A DNA stretch of 64,000 bases from Virgibacillus sp. 7505 (GTDB lineage Bacteria > Bacillota > Bacilli > Bacillales > Amphibacillaceae), in the NCBI RefSeq assembly GCF_002272135.1, contig NZ_NPBF01000014.1, positions 17,635-81,634 of the forward strand, given 5' to 3'. A model generated the notes under the pieces. It saw only the letters and a list, made by a program, of their open reading frames with translations, had not been told where the DNA came from and did no database searches. Each line of letters starts with the position of its first letter. Positions within the stretch are counted from its first letter, which is position 1. Made by a program: the position numbers and the translations under genes. Of this stretch, positions 44,305-52,828 are shown piece by piece.

Positions 44305-44745
44305 ATGGCAAGAGTACAATACAATAGTTCTGATATCGACTTGATGGCTAGAATGATGCGTGCTGAAGCCGAAGGGGAAGGACAGCTGGGAATGCTGTTT
44401 GTTGGGAATGTCATTGTAAATCGTGCGGTTGCTGACTGTTTGGATTTTGCAGATGTAAGATCGATCAATGATGTTATCTTCCAAGTACAGGGCGGGAATT
44501 TCTCATTTGAAGCTGTTCAAAAAGGAAATGTGTTTTACCAGCGAGCACGTGAACAGGAAAGAAGATTGGCAGAAAGGAATTTGAAGTCCTGGAGACAACA
44601 GCCTGCTGCGTATGCACTTTGGTATTTTAATCCATATGCACCATGCCCTCCGACTTGGTATGGCCAGCCGTTTGCGGGTCAATTTAAAGACCATTGTTTT
44701 TATGAGCCGCAGGCTGGGACGTGTGACAGCGTTTATATGGGTTAA
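44305..44745 (+). CDS. Cell wall hydrolase (CwlJ/SleB family)
   Basis: 146 aa. Motifs LMARMMRAEAEGEGQLGML with the conserved Glu, GNVIVNRAV, and ALWYFNPYAPCPPTWY fit hydrolase_2 enzymes such as CwlJ, which degrade spore cortex during germination. No signal peptide, as in CwlJ. ATG 44305 follows GGGGTGA. Confidence 0.88.
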   Translation: MARVQYNSSDIDLMARMMRAEAEGEGQLGMLFVGNVIVNRAVADCLDFADVRSINDVIFQVQGGNFSFEAVQKGNVFYQRAREQERRLAERNLKSWRQQPAAYALWYFNPYAPCPPTWYGQPFAGQFKDHCFYEPQAGTCDSVYMG

Positions 44746-44755
44746 CTTGAATTGT

Positions 44756-44799
44756 GAAAAAGGGAATAACCTTATTATAAGGTGTTCCTTTTTTATTTA
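44756..44799 (+). terminator. Terminator
   Basis: AAGG.AATAACCTTAT/ATAAGGTGTTCCTT stem followed by TTTTATTTAT. Confidence 0.8.
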
Positions 44800-44823
44800 T
44801 CTAATTTAATACATATTATTACA

Positions 44824-44852
44824 TTTAAACTATGGTAAGATTATCCTATAAT
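44824..44852 (+). promoter_or_regulatory. Promoter of NERD gene
   Basis: TTTAAA (44824-44829), 17 bp, TATAAT (44847-44852). Confidence 0.6.
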
Positions 44853-44885
44853 AATAATTATATTTTTTACAACTGCAGATTGAAT

Positions 44886-45746
44886 GTGGTAATTGAAAAG
44901 AGGCTGATTAAACTGTTTCAAAAGTTGTTTGGTAAAAAATCTAAGTCACAGAAATCAAATGTAAAATTGGAAAAGCCTAAAACAGAATCAAAAGCAAAGA
45001 AACCTAAAATAAATTCAACAAGAATTGGCGAACTTGGAGAGTACAAAATCAATATACAGCTTGATCAACTTCCTAAGGACAGCCGTTATTTAAGTGACGT
45101 ATTAATCCCTAATTCTCGTGCTAAATCAGGATATTCACAAATTGATCACGTCATTTTTACTTCTAGGGCAATATTTGTGGTTGAAACAAAAAATTACGCC
45201 GGAACAATATATGGTGATCGAAATAGAGAGAAGTGGAGTGTGAATGGAAAGTTTCCGATGATGAATCCTTTTCATCAAAATTATGGACATGTCCAAGCAC
45301 TAAAATCGATTCTATCACTAGAAGAGGACTCGAATATTGTTTCCATTGTCTCATTTACTAGAAGATGTACGTTTAAAGTGAATGAAGAACTGAGAAAAGT
45401 TCAATCGAATGATCTCATCGTTTATGATACGGAATTATCGGAGTACATAAACAGAAAAATGAATGTTTTAAGAGTACAGAGCAATTCTCCTATATTCTCT
45501 GATGAAGATATTTCACGAATGCACAGTATATTAAGTGAAAAGAACATAAAGGATCCTAATATTAGAAAAGAGCATATTGAAGCGTTGAAACAGAAGAAAC
45601 ATAAAGAGACATCTGCTGTACAGTCTACCAATGCCAAATGTTACATCTGTAATGTCACAGTCTCTAAAAAGGTAGAGTCCTTCTGCAAGGCTAATCACAA
45701 TCGATTTAGCGGGAAGGTCTATTGTTATGAACATCAAAGAGGATAG
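44886..45746 (+). CDS. NERD-domain protein with zinc-finger-like tail
   Basis: About 286 aa. After a Lys-rich basic stretch, the NERD nuclease-related domain shows RIGELGEYKI, QIDHVIFTSRAIFVVETKNY (catalytic-type D and E-x-K) and WSVNGKFPMMNPFHQN. The C-terminus has CYICNVTVSKKVESFC and CYEHQ, a likely zinc ribbon. Possible DNA end-processing or defence nuclease. GTG 44886 is chosen because the frame before it overlaps the promoter; the ribosome site is unclear. Confidence 0.75.
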   Translation: MVIEKRLIKLFQKLFGKKSKSQKSNVKLEKPKTESKAKKPKINSTRIGELGEYKINIQLDQLPKDSRYLSDVLIPNSRAKSGYSQIDHVIFTSRAIFVVETKNYAGTIYGDRNREKWSVNGKFPMMNPFHQNYGHVQALKSILSLEEDSNIVSIVSFTRRCTFKVNEELRKVQSNDLIVYDTELSEYINRKMNVLRVQSNSPIFSDEDISRMHSILSEKNIKDPNIRKEHIEALKQKKHKETSAVQSTNAKCYICNVTVSKKVESFCKANHNRFSGKVYCYEHQRG

Positions 45747-45776
45747 TGGGCTCGAGCAATGATAGCAGTCGCTTTC

Positions 45777-45806
45777 TTGAACTGTTAAGTGGTTTTACTA
45801 TATAGT
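45777..45806 (+). promoter_or_regulatory. Promoter of the SAM riboswitch transcript
   Basis: TTGAAC (45777-45782), 18 bp, TATAGT (45801-45806). Confidence 0.65.
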
Positions 45807-45826
45807 ATTAGTTAACAGAATATTCA

Positions 45827-45958
45827 CTTATCAAGAGAGGCGGAGGGACTGGCCCAATGAAGCCTCAGCAACAGACTATATCTACTGTGCTAATTCCAGA
45901 CTAGATAAGAATCGGACTACAATGTAGCAAACCTCTTCTTATTTAGGAGAGGTTTTTC
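45827..45958 (+). ncRNA. SAM-I (S-box) riboswitch with terminator
   Basis: The aptamer (45827-45909) has CTTATC...GATAAG as P1, AAGAG, GGAGGGACTGGCCCAATGAA and GCCTCAGCAAC, the conserved S-box core, then GTGCTAATTCCAG. The terminator AAACCTCTTC/GGAGAGGTTT plus TTCG (45929-45958) follows. SAM binding should stop transcription of the cyclase-family gene. Confidence 0.93.
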
Positions 45959-45994
45959 GTGTTCTCTTAAACTAATTATATGAGGTGAGAGTTT

Positions 45995-46732
45995 ATGACA
46001 AACGAATTGAGTAAAGTGTTGGAAGTATTAAGAGAAAAGAAGTGGGTGGATCTGACGCATACATTTGGTCCTGAGTCTCCGCATTTCTCGGCATTCAATT
46101 CTGCAAAGTTCGAAACACTATTCTCCCATGATGATGGCTTCTTCGCCCAGAGCTTTACTTTTCCGGGACAATACGGTACGCATCTGGATGCACCGATCCA
46201 CTTTGTGCGGGATACACGATATTTAGAAGAACTCGATCTGAAAGAATTGGTATTACCGCTTGTTGTAATTGATAAATCCAAAGAAGCTGCTGCAAATCAT
46301 GACTATTCACTGTCTGTGGATGATATTCTGGCGTTTGAGTCAGAATATGGAAAGATTGAACCTGGCACGTTTGTTGCTTTACGCACGGACTGGAGCAAAC
46401 GCTGGCCAAATCAGCAACAGATGGATAATAAAGATGAACAGGGAAACAGTCATTCCCCTGGCTGGTCACTGGATAGTCTGAAATTCCTGTATGAAGAACG
46501 TAATATCAAAGCGGTAGGACATGAGACATTTGATACGGATGCTGCAGTCGATTTTCAGAAAAACGGTGCGTTGCTTGGTGAATATTATGTGCTGGAACAG
46601 GATTCCTATCAAGTGGAGCTGCTGACGAACTTGGATCAGCTGCCAGAAAAAGGTGCGTTCATCTTTAATATCGTTCCGAAAGCAGGAAAAGCGTCAGGAT
46701 TTCCTGTTCGTTCATTTGCGGTCTTGCCATAA
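45995..46732 (+). CDS. Cyclase-family metal hydrolase (kynurenine formamidase-like)
   Basis: 245 aa. The zinc-binding motif FPGQYGTHLDAPIHF and VGHETFDTDAA fit the cyclase family (PF04199 type), which includes arylformamidase. Being under a SAM riboswitch, it should be expressed when methionine or SAM is low; its role is then likely in sulphur or methionine metabolism, such as hydrolysis of a thio- or N-acyl compound. Substrate unknown. Confidence 0.88.
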   Translation: MTNELSKVLEVLREKKWVDLTHTFGPESPHFSAFNSAKFETLFSHDDGFFAQSFTFPGQYGTHLDAPIHFVRDTRYLEELDLKELVLPLVVIDKSKEAAANHDYSLSVDDILAFESEYGKIEPGTFVALRTDWSKRWPNQQQMDNKDEQGNSHSPGWSLDSLKFLYEERNIKAVGHETFDTDAAVDFQKNGALLGEYYVLEQDSYQVELLTNLDQLPEKGAFIFNIVPKAGKASGFPVRSFAVLP

Positions 46733-46806
46733 AGTTGCTCTCCATATGATTAAGCTGTTTCCAATTCGGTTAATGGGTAACATACTCACGAAATGGAGGC
46801 GGCAGG

Positions 46807-47973
46807 ATGGGTAAGGAACAAAAGTTACCAGCTGTATTCAGTCAACTGGCAGAAAAGCTTCGAGACATAAGCCGAACAAGCAATCATTTAGAAGAATTGT
46901 TAAAGTCAGCTTATACAATAGTAGCAACCGATCACCCGCTGGTCAGAGCGGATGGAAGACATGATGATGCAAAAGGTATTCAGCAGCTGTTGAACTTGGC
47001 TGATCGAAAGAAGGGCATACATATTGTCTTTCCACCAGGACTTTACACACTGCGAAGTCCTTTACGTCTCAAGCCAAACACGTTCTTTGAGGCGGATGAT
47101 AATTCTATATTCCGAAAAAAGCATCATGGACCGATGCTGCTGAATTTACGCAGGCGGAATCGAATGCGTGCTTATCGCGGCAATGGCAATCTGATCATTC
47201 GAGGCGGAACGTGGGATGCAAACTACCCAGCCTACCGTGGAGGCACTAGCTTTGTGCTGGCGCATGCGGAGAATGTGATTATTGAACAGCTGCGACTGGT
47301 GGAACATGGCGGAGGGCATGCAATCGAATTGAATGCTGTACGTAATATCGAAGTGCGCCATTGTCAGTTCCTCGGCTATGATGACCGTGGGGGAAAGCGC
47401 ACATACAGTGAAGCAATTCAGCTTGATTTAGCTAAAGCACGCAGGGTTTTCCCGTGGGGAGGATCTGTGTTCGACCAAACAACATGTCAGGATATTTGGG
47501 TTCATCACAATAGTTTTGGGCCCTCTGAGACTAAAGGAAGCTGGGGAAGGGCTATTGGATCACACTCTGCAACAGCAGACAAATGGCATGAACGTATTTT
47601 CGTGACAGACAATGTAATGAAGGAAACGCTCCAATGGGCTGTCCGTGCTTATTCATGGCGGAATGTTGTTCTTTACAATAATCGAATGGAATCATGCGGT
47701 GGTGGGATTGCTATTCATCCAAATCATGTAGACGGCAGAAATGACACGGATAGCAAGAACCGTCCTACTGGGCGCAGCAACCCTATCAAGAATTTCCTGG
47801 TCATGCAGAACACCATCTGCGGCGGCGGAAATTATGCCTCAGCGATAAGACTGAAAGGTGATGAGCAGTCACCTATAACTGGTGCATACCTGCGTGGTAA
47901 TCATGTGGAATCTTATCCCGGAAGAGGGGTTCTTGTTACAGGTACAGCGGTCGAACGGAGCCGCTCCTTCTAG
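46807..47973 (+). CDS. Right-handed beta-helix protein
   Basis: 388 aa. DGRHDDAKGIQQLLN and IVFPPGLYTLRSPLRLKPNT are the pectate-lyase-superfamily start; parallel-beta-helix coils follow (NLIIRGGTWDANYPAYRGG, IEVRHCQFLGYDD, GGGIAIHPNHVDGR). Folds of this sort serve polysaccharide lyases, hydrolases and epimerases. No signal peptide is seen, so it may act in the cytoplasm or be exported another way. Confidence 0.8.
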   Translation: MGKEQKLPAVFSQLAEKLRDISRTSNHLEELLKSAYTIVATDHPLVRADGRHDDAKGIQQLLNLADRKKGIHIVFPPGLYTLRSPLRLKPNTFFEADDNSIFRKKHHGPMLLNLRRRNRMRAYRGNGNLIIRGGTWDANYPAYRGGTSFVLAHAENVIIEQLRLVEHGGGHAIELNAVRNIEVRHCQFLGYDDRGGKRTYSEAIQLDLAKARRVFPWGGSVFDQTTCQDIWVHHNSFGPSETKGSWGRAIGSHSATADKWHERIFVTDNVMKETLQWAVRAYSWRNVVLYNNRMESCGGGIAIHPNHVDGRNDTDSKNRPTGRSNPIKNFLVMQNTICGGGNYASAIRLKGDEQSPITGAYLRGNHVESYPGRGVLVTGTAVERSRSF

Positions 47974-48082
47974 GCAGTCACCTCGATTATATATAGTTAA
48001 TTAAATGTAAGTTTTCTGTATATTATGGAGAAAATATGCATATGGGAGTCGATACATGCTACACTTTTGTTGGAGGTGGCCT

Positions 48083-48430
48083 ATGTATTTAGATGAGACG
48101 AAACGTTATCGGTTTATTGGATCCGTTCCTTTCGGGAAATACTTCATGGTCCGCATCTATGACCTGGAACTGCAGCAGGAATATACATTATCTGATCGGC
48201 TTCTGAGTCAATATACAGATAAGCCCTTGAAGGAATTTTACCTTCAGATCAAGCGTAATATCTATGACCTTGAAGGTGATGAAAGTGGTACGACCGCTGA
48301 GCTGGGTGATATGCAGCAGCGGTTGTTTGATTTTCTCGATGAAGAAGAGGAAGACGATGCTACACCTCTCCGCATGGACAATGTTATACCCTTCAGAAGA
48401 CCTCGGTCTGAGGATCCCCAAGAAAAGTAG
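48083..48430 (+). CDS. Small acidic protein, unknown
   Basis: 115 aa (MYLDETKRYRFIGSVPFGKY...). Ends with an acidic run (DEEEEDDA) and a Pro/Arg tail. GGAGGTGG precedes ATG 48083, making it better than the in-frame ATG 48056. No family recognised. Confidence 0.7.
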   Translation: MYLDETKRYRFIGSVPFGKYFMVRIYDLELQQEYTLSDRLLSQYTDKPLKEFYLQIKRNIYDLEGDESGTTAELGDMQQRLFDFLDEEEEDDATPLRMDNVIPFRRPRSEDPQEK

Positions 48431-48440
48431 GGAATAGTAT

Positions 48441-48476
48441 TAAGAGGCTGTGGATGCACGGATTCACAGCTTTTTG
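48441..48476 (+). terminator. Terminator
   Basis: GGCTGTG/CACAGCT stem followed by TTTTGCC. Confidence 0.65.
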
Positions 48477-48570
48477 CCATTTTTAAGTTGCAATCTGCGT
48501 TTTCTTTGTTACATTTAAGGGTATAGCTGTTATTGGGTCTCTAACTGAAAATCTAATGAGGATGTTGCCG

Positions 48571-49554
48571 ATGGATAAAGAGAATAATGTTGTCCTGTTC
48601 CCGGGTCTGAAGACGCGGCTGGAGAGGGAAGGGATGAAGGAGCTGCAGGAGAAGAATTATACCGATGCGATTGGGAAGTTTGAACAGCTCCTCGATTATG
48701 GTTACCGTCAGCCGGAAATTCTGACTGGCCGCCTGATATGTTTAATGGAGCTGGGCAGACATGAAGAGGCGGAAGAGATGTCCTTGCAGCTGCTGGCTGC
48801 CAGGGATAAGGATTACCTGCAATACTTACATATTCATTTGACACTGCTGTTCCAGCTTGGGCGCTACGACGAAGTAGTGGAGCTGCTGGACGAGGTGTAT
48901 GCAACAGAGAAAATACCGGCACCGCTTAAGACATCGTTTGACCAGCTGCAGAAGGTAAGCCGTAAAATGGCGGAAGATAAGAATCAAACGACTGCAGATC
49001 AGCTTATACATAATTTCGAAAAAGCACGCAAAGACCAGGATGCCGCCCTTCAATGGCAGCTCATCCAGAAATGCCATTCGTTTGATGTCAGTCCGCATGT
49101 ACAGAAGATGGAAGCATTCCTGCTTGATGAGGAATCAGATCCAGTTGTACAGACTGCCGTACTGGAGTGGCTAGTCAAGCAGGAAATCGAATTCCCAGTC
49201 ACGATACATAAGATGAAAGAAACGATGACAGTTGTCCCGGAAAAGCTGACAACGGTCGATAAATCGGAAGGGATGGAACAGGTACTGCAGCATTTGCATC
49301 TTCTTGAGCAGCAGAATCCATCACTTTACGACCTGGTGTATAAGCTATTGCAACGTTATATGTATGTACGATATCCAATGGTTCCATCAGAAGAAGACGG
49401 TGCTGTTCTGGCTGCTGCGCTTCAGAAGCTGGCAAGCAGTTATCTGCAAATCGATCAGCCTGCTGTTACCGAAGAGGAAGCACAGAGAATCGCTTCCATG
49501 ATGGAAGAGATCATTACATTGGAAGCGAAATATCTGACTGTCGCCGAGGAATGA
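48571..49554 (+). CDS. ysoA: TPR-repeat protein (YsoA-like)
   Basis: 327 aa. Helical repeats with TPR-like features begin at about residue 25 (EKNYTDAIGKFEQLLDYGY; ICLMELGRHEEAEEMSLQLL). In B. subtilis, ysoA is the TPR gene just before tig, which supports the name. ATG 48571 follows GAGG; ATG 48556 is also in frame. Confidence 0.8.
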   Translation: MDKENNVVLFPGLKTRLEREGMKELQEKNYTDAIGKFEQLLDYGYRQPEILTGRLICLMELGRHEEAEEMSLQLLAARDKDYLQYLHIHLTLLFQLGRYDEVVELLDEVYATEKIPAPLKTSFDQLQKVSRKMAEDKNQTTADQLIHNFEKARKDQDAALQWQLIQKCHSFDVSPHVQKMEAFLLDEESDPVVQTAVLEWLVKQEIEFPVTIHKMKETMTVVPEKLTTVDKSEGMEQVLQHLHLLEQQNPSLYDLVYKLLQRYMYVRYPMVPSEEDGAVLAAALQKLASSYLQIDQPAVTEEEAQRIASMMEEIITLEAKYLTVAEE

Positions 49555-49574
49555 CAGAGTTCGTATCGTTAGTG

Positions 49575-49602
49575 TTGAAAGCGACTATGAATATGTTATA
49601 AT
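49575..49602 (+). promoter_or_regulatory. Promoter of tig
   Basis: TTGAAA (49575-49580), 16 bp, TATAAT (49597-49602), about 97 bp before the tig start. Confidence 0.75.
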
Positions 49603-49698
49603 AAGATGGTTGTAAACCAGTACTAGTTAATAACTTATATTATGCTAGAATTGAGAACGATTAACATGTAACAAACGATAGATGTTGGAGGGAATATT

Positions 49699-50988
49699 AT
49701 GTCAGCAAAATTCGAAAGAACAGAAGGCAAGAACGAGGGTATCTTAACAATCACCCTATCTCCTGAGGAATTGGACGCAGCGCTTGATCAAGCGTTTCAA
49801 AAAGTAGTTAAACAAGTTCAGGTACCAGGTTTCCGTAAAGGAAGAGTACCACGTAAAATCTTCGAACAACGCTTCGGTGTAGAATCTTTGTACCAAGATG
49901 CGATTGATATCGTTCTTCCAGGTGCTTACATGAACGCTGTTGAAGAAACTGGCATCGAGCCTGTTGCACAGCCGGATGTAGATCTTGAGCAGATCGAACA
50001 AGGCAAAGAGCTTATCTTCAAAGCTACTGTAACTGTTAAACCAGAAGTAGAGCTTGGCGACTACAAAGGTCTTGAAGTAGAAGCGGAAGATACTACTGTA
50101 ACTGACGAAGATGTTGAAAAAGAAATCGATGCACTACGCAACAGACAAGCTGAATTGGTTGTCAAAGAAGAAGGAACTGCAGCAGAAGGCGACACAGTCG
50201 TTATCGATTTCGAAGGTTTCGTTGATGGCGAAGCATTCGAAGGCGGCAAAGCAGAAAACCATTCCTTGGAAATCGGTTCTGGCAGCTTCATCCCTGGATT
50301 CGAAGAACAGCTAGTAGGTAAAGAATCCGGCAGTGAGTCCGATATCAACGTGACATTCCCTGAAGAATATCATGCTGCGGAGCTTGCTGGTAAAGAAGCA
50401 GTCTTCAAAGTGAAAATCCATGAAATCAAAGCAAAGGAACTTCCTGAGCTTGATGATGAATTCGCAAAAGACGTAGACGAAGAAGTAGAATCTTTGGCTG
50501 CGCTTCGTGAAAAAACGAAAAACCGTCTGCAAGAAGAAAAAACAAATGCAGCGGAAAACAACAAACGTGAGCAGCTGATCAACCTTGCTACTGATAACGC
50601 GAAAGTTGACGTGCCAGATGCAATGGTAGATACAGAGCTGGATCGCATGGTTCGTGAATTCGAACAACGCCTTCAAATGCAAGGCATGACTCTTGAAATG
50701 TACTCTCAGTTCTCCGGTCAGGACGAAGCTGCACTTCGCGAGCAAATGAAAGAAGATGCTGGCAAACGTGTGAAAACGAACTTGACACTTGAAGCGATCG
50801 CGCAAGCTGAAAACGTTGAAGTAACAGACGAAGACGTTAACGCTGAGCTTGAAAAAATGGCTGAAATGTACCAAACAGACAAAGAGCAATTGACTCAAAT
50901 GCTTGGCGGCAACACAGACGCTATCAAAGATGATCTGAAGTTCCAAAAAGCTATCGATGTATTGGTAGACAACAGCAAAACTGCATAA
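49699..50988 (+). CDS. tig: Trigger factor
   Basis: 429 aa, the usual length. Ribosome-bound chaperone and prolyl isomerase. The N-terminal ribosome-binding signature is [19 protein letters not shown]; an FKBP-type PPIase domain lies at about 150-245 ([20 protein letters not shown]), and a helical chaperone domain follows. GGAGGG precedes ATG 49699. Confidence 0.97.
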   Translation: MSAKFERTEGKNEGILTITLSPEELDAALDQAFQKVVKQVQVPGFRKGRVPRKIFEQRFGVESLYQDAIDIVLPGAYMNAVEETGIEPVAQPDVDLEQIEQGKELIFKATVTVKPEVELGDYKGLEVEAEDTTVTDEDVEKEIDALRNRQAELVVKEEGTAAEGDTVVIDFEGFVDGEAFEGGKAENHSLEIGSGSFIPGFEEQLVGKESGSESDINVTFPEEYHAAELAGKEAVFKVKIHEIKAKELPELDDEFAKDVDEEVESLAALREKTKNRLQEEKTNAAENNKREQLINLATDNAKVDVPDAMVDTELDRMVREFEQRLQMQGMTLEMYSQFSGQDEAALREQMKEDAGKRVKTNLTLEAIAQAENVEVTDEDVNAELEKMAEMYQTDKEQLTQMLGGNTDAIKDDLKFQKAIDVLVDNSKTA

Positions 50989-51000
50989 GACATAATAGAA

Positions 51001-51037
51001 AAACAAGGCAGCAATCACTGTGCCTTGTTTTTCTAAA
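51001..51037 (+). terminator. Terminator of tig
   Basis: AAAACAAGGCA/TGCCTTGTTTT stem followed by TCTAAAAAA. Confidence 0.88.
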
Positions 51038-51390
51038 AAATAAAACGTATTTTCAGGAGGTTTTGTTAACCCTTCTGTTGAATTACGTGCATGAACGGCA
51101 TTTTCGTTTACATATACTACATACATATGATTTGACTTTTACAAAAAAAACTCCATAATAAAACGTACCTCTTTTTTCGCGTATGCAGAATTTGCCAAAT
51201 TGATTTGGAGAGAAATCTTCCTTTGCAGGGTTTACCTGCGTTCATTTAGCTAATACTGTTGGAAAAAGTGTTTTGCTTTTTAATACTGCTGTTATCTGAT
51301 ATGATTGGCTAAAGGAAGGCTGGGCGCATCCAGAATGTGTTTGATCTTTCGAGATATCATATATAGATATTACATTCGAGGGGTGAAATG
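51038..51390. other. tig-clpX intergenic region
   Basis: 353 bp with no supported gene. A TATGAT near 51300 may be the clpX -10, but no good -35 at proper spacing is seen. No CIRCE or CtsR box recognised. Confidence 0.5.
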
Positions 51391-52668
51391 ATGTTTAAAT
51401 TTAATGAAGAAAAAGGGCAGCTTAAATGCTCCTTCTGCGGCAAAAGCCAAGACCAAGTACGTAAATTAGTAGCCGGACCAGGCGTCTATATATGTGATGA
51501 GTGCATCGATTTGTGCACTGAAATCGTGGAAGAGGAACTTGGAAACGAAGAAGAAGTTGAGTTCAAAGAAATTCCGAAGCCACAGGAAATCCGCGATATA
51601 CTGAACGATTACGTCATCGGACAGGATAAAGCGAAGAAAAATCTTGCTGTAGCGGTTTACAACCACTACAAGCGTATCAATTCCGGTAAGAGCTCAGATG
51701 ATGTGGAATTGTCTAAGAGTAATATTGCCATGATCGGACCGACTGGTAGTGGTAAGACATTACTAGCTCAAACATTGGCGCGTATCCTGAACGTACCATT
51801 TGCGATTGCGGATGCAACTTCTTTAACAGAAGCAGGTTACGTTGGGGAAGATGTAGAGAACATCCTGCTTAAATTGATTCAAGCTGCTGACTACGATGTT
51901 GAAAAAGCTGAAAAAGGTATCATCTACATCGATGAGATCGATAAAGTAGCACGTAAATCCGAAAACCCATCCATCACTCGTGATGTTTCCGGTGAAGGTG
52001 TGCAGCAGGCACTTCTTAAAATCCTGGAAGGTACGGTGGCAAGCGTTCCGCCACAAGGCGGCCGCAAGCATCCGCATCAAGAATTCATCCAGATTGATAC
52101 GACAAACGTCCTATTCATCTGTGGTGGTGCCTTCGATGGAATCGAGCAAATCATCAAACGCCGTCTTGGCAACAAGGTTATCGGTTTTGGTGCTAATGAA
52201 GGCAACCAAACACTTGATAAAGGCGAGTATCTTTCCAAAGTATTGCCGGAGGATCTATTGAAATTCGGTTTGATTCCAGAGTTCATCGGCCGTCTGCCTG
52301 TTATCGGCAGCCTGGAGCCGCTTGATGAGGAAGCTTTGGTTGAAATTTTGACTAAACCTAAAAATGCATTGGTGAAACAATATCAGAAGCTCTTCCAGAT
52401 GGACCAGGTTGAATTGGTTATCGAGGAAGATGCACTTAGTGAGATTGCCAAATTGGCTATCGAACGTAAAACTGGTGCACGGGGTCTGCGCTCCATCATG
52501 GAAGGTATCATGCTTGACGTTATGTATGAGCTTCCATCCCGTGATGATATCAAGCAATGCATCATAACAAAAGATACAGTACTGCTTGAGAATGGCCGTC
52601 CGAAGTTTGTACTGCATGATGGTACCGTAACAGATGAGAATCAGCAATCTCCGAAAGAGAGTGCGTAA
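51391..52668 (+). CDS. clpX: ATP-dependent unfoldase ClpX
   Basis: 425 aa. The N-terminal zinc-binding domain is CSFCGKSQ...CDECIDLC, the Walker A site GPTGSGKT, Walker [10 protein letters not shown], and sensor 2 region [10 protein letters not shown]. It feeds substrates to ClpP. ATG 51391 matches the usual ClpX N-terminus ([13 protein letters not shown]). Confidence 0.97.
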   Translation: MFKFNEEKGQLKCSFCGKSQDQVRKLVAGPGVYICDECIDLCTEIVEEELGNEEEVEFKEIPKPQEIRDILNDYVIGQDKAKKNLAVAVYNHYKRINSGKSSDDVELSKSNIAMIGPTGSGKTLLAQTLARILNVPFAIADATSLTEAGYVGEDVENILLKLIQAADYDVEKAEKGIIYIDEIDKVARKSENPSITRDVSGEGVQQALLKILEGTVASVPPQGGRKHPHQEFIQIDTTNVLFICGGAFDGIEQIIKRRLGNKVIGFGANEGNQTLDKGEYLSKVLPEDLLKFGLIPEFIGRLPVIGSLEPLDEEALVEILTKPKNALVKQYQKLFQMDQVELVIEEDALSEIAKLAIERKTGARGLRSIMEGIMLDVMYELPSRDDIKQCIITKDTVLLENGRPKFVLHDGTVTDENQQSPKESA

Positions 52669-52705
52669 TTCTCTATCTGACAAGCAGATGATCATGTACA
52701 GCAAA

Positions 52706-52742
52706 TCCCTTGTTACAGTTGGTGGCAAGGGATTTTTTTCTT
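52706..52742 (+). terminator. Terminator of clpX
   Basis: AAATCCCTTG/CAAGGGATTT stem followed by TTTTC. Confidence 0.88.
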
Positions 52743-52828
52743 GATTTTCACAAAGTATGGGTACAGTACTGTGGTTGTGTATATACTTTAAGAAGAACTG
52801 AAGAAGACAGACATTTGGAGGTGTCACG

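Noticed and set aside
50311..51126. 271-aa leftward frame opposite tig
   Set aside because: Phe/Cys-rich shadow of a well-supported trigger factor gene.
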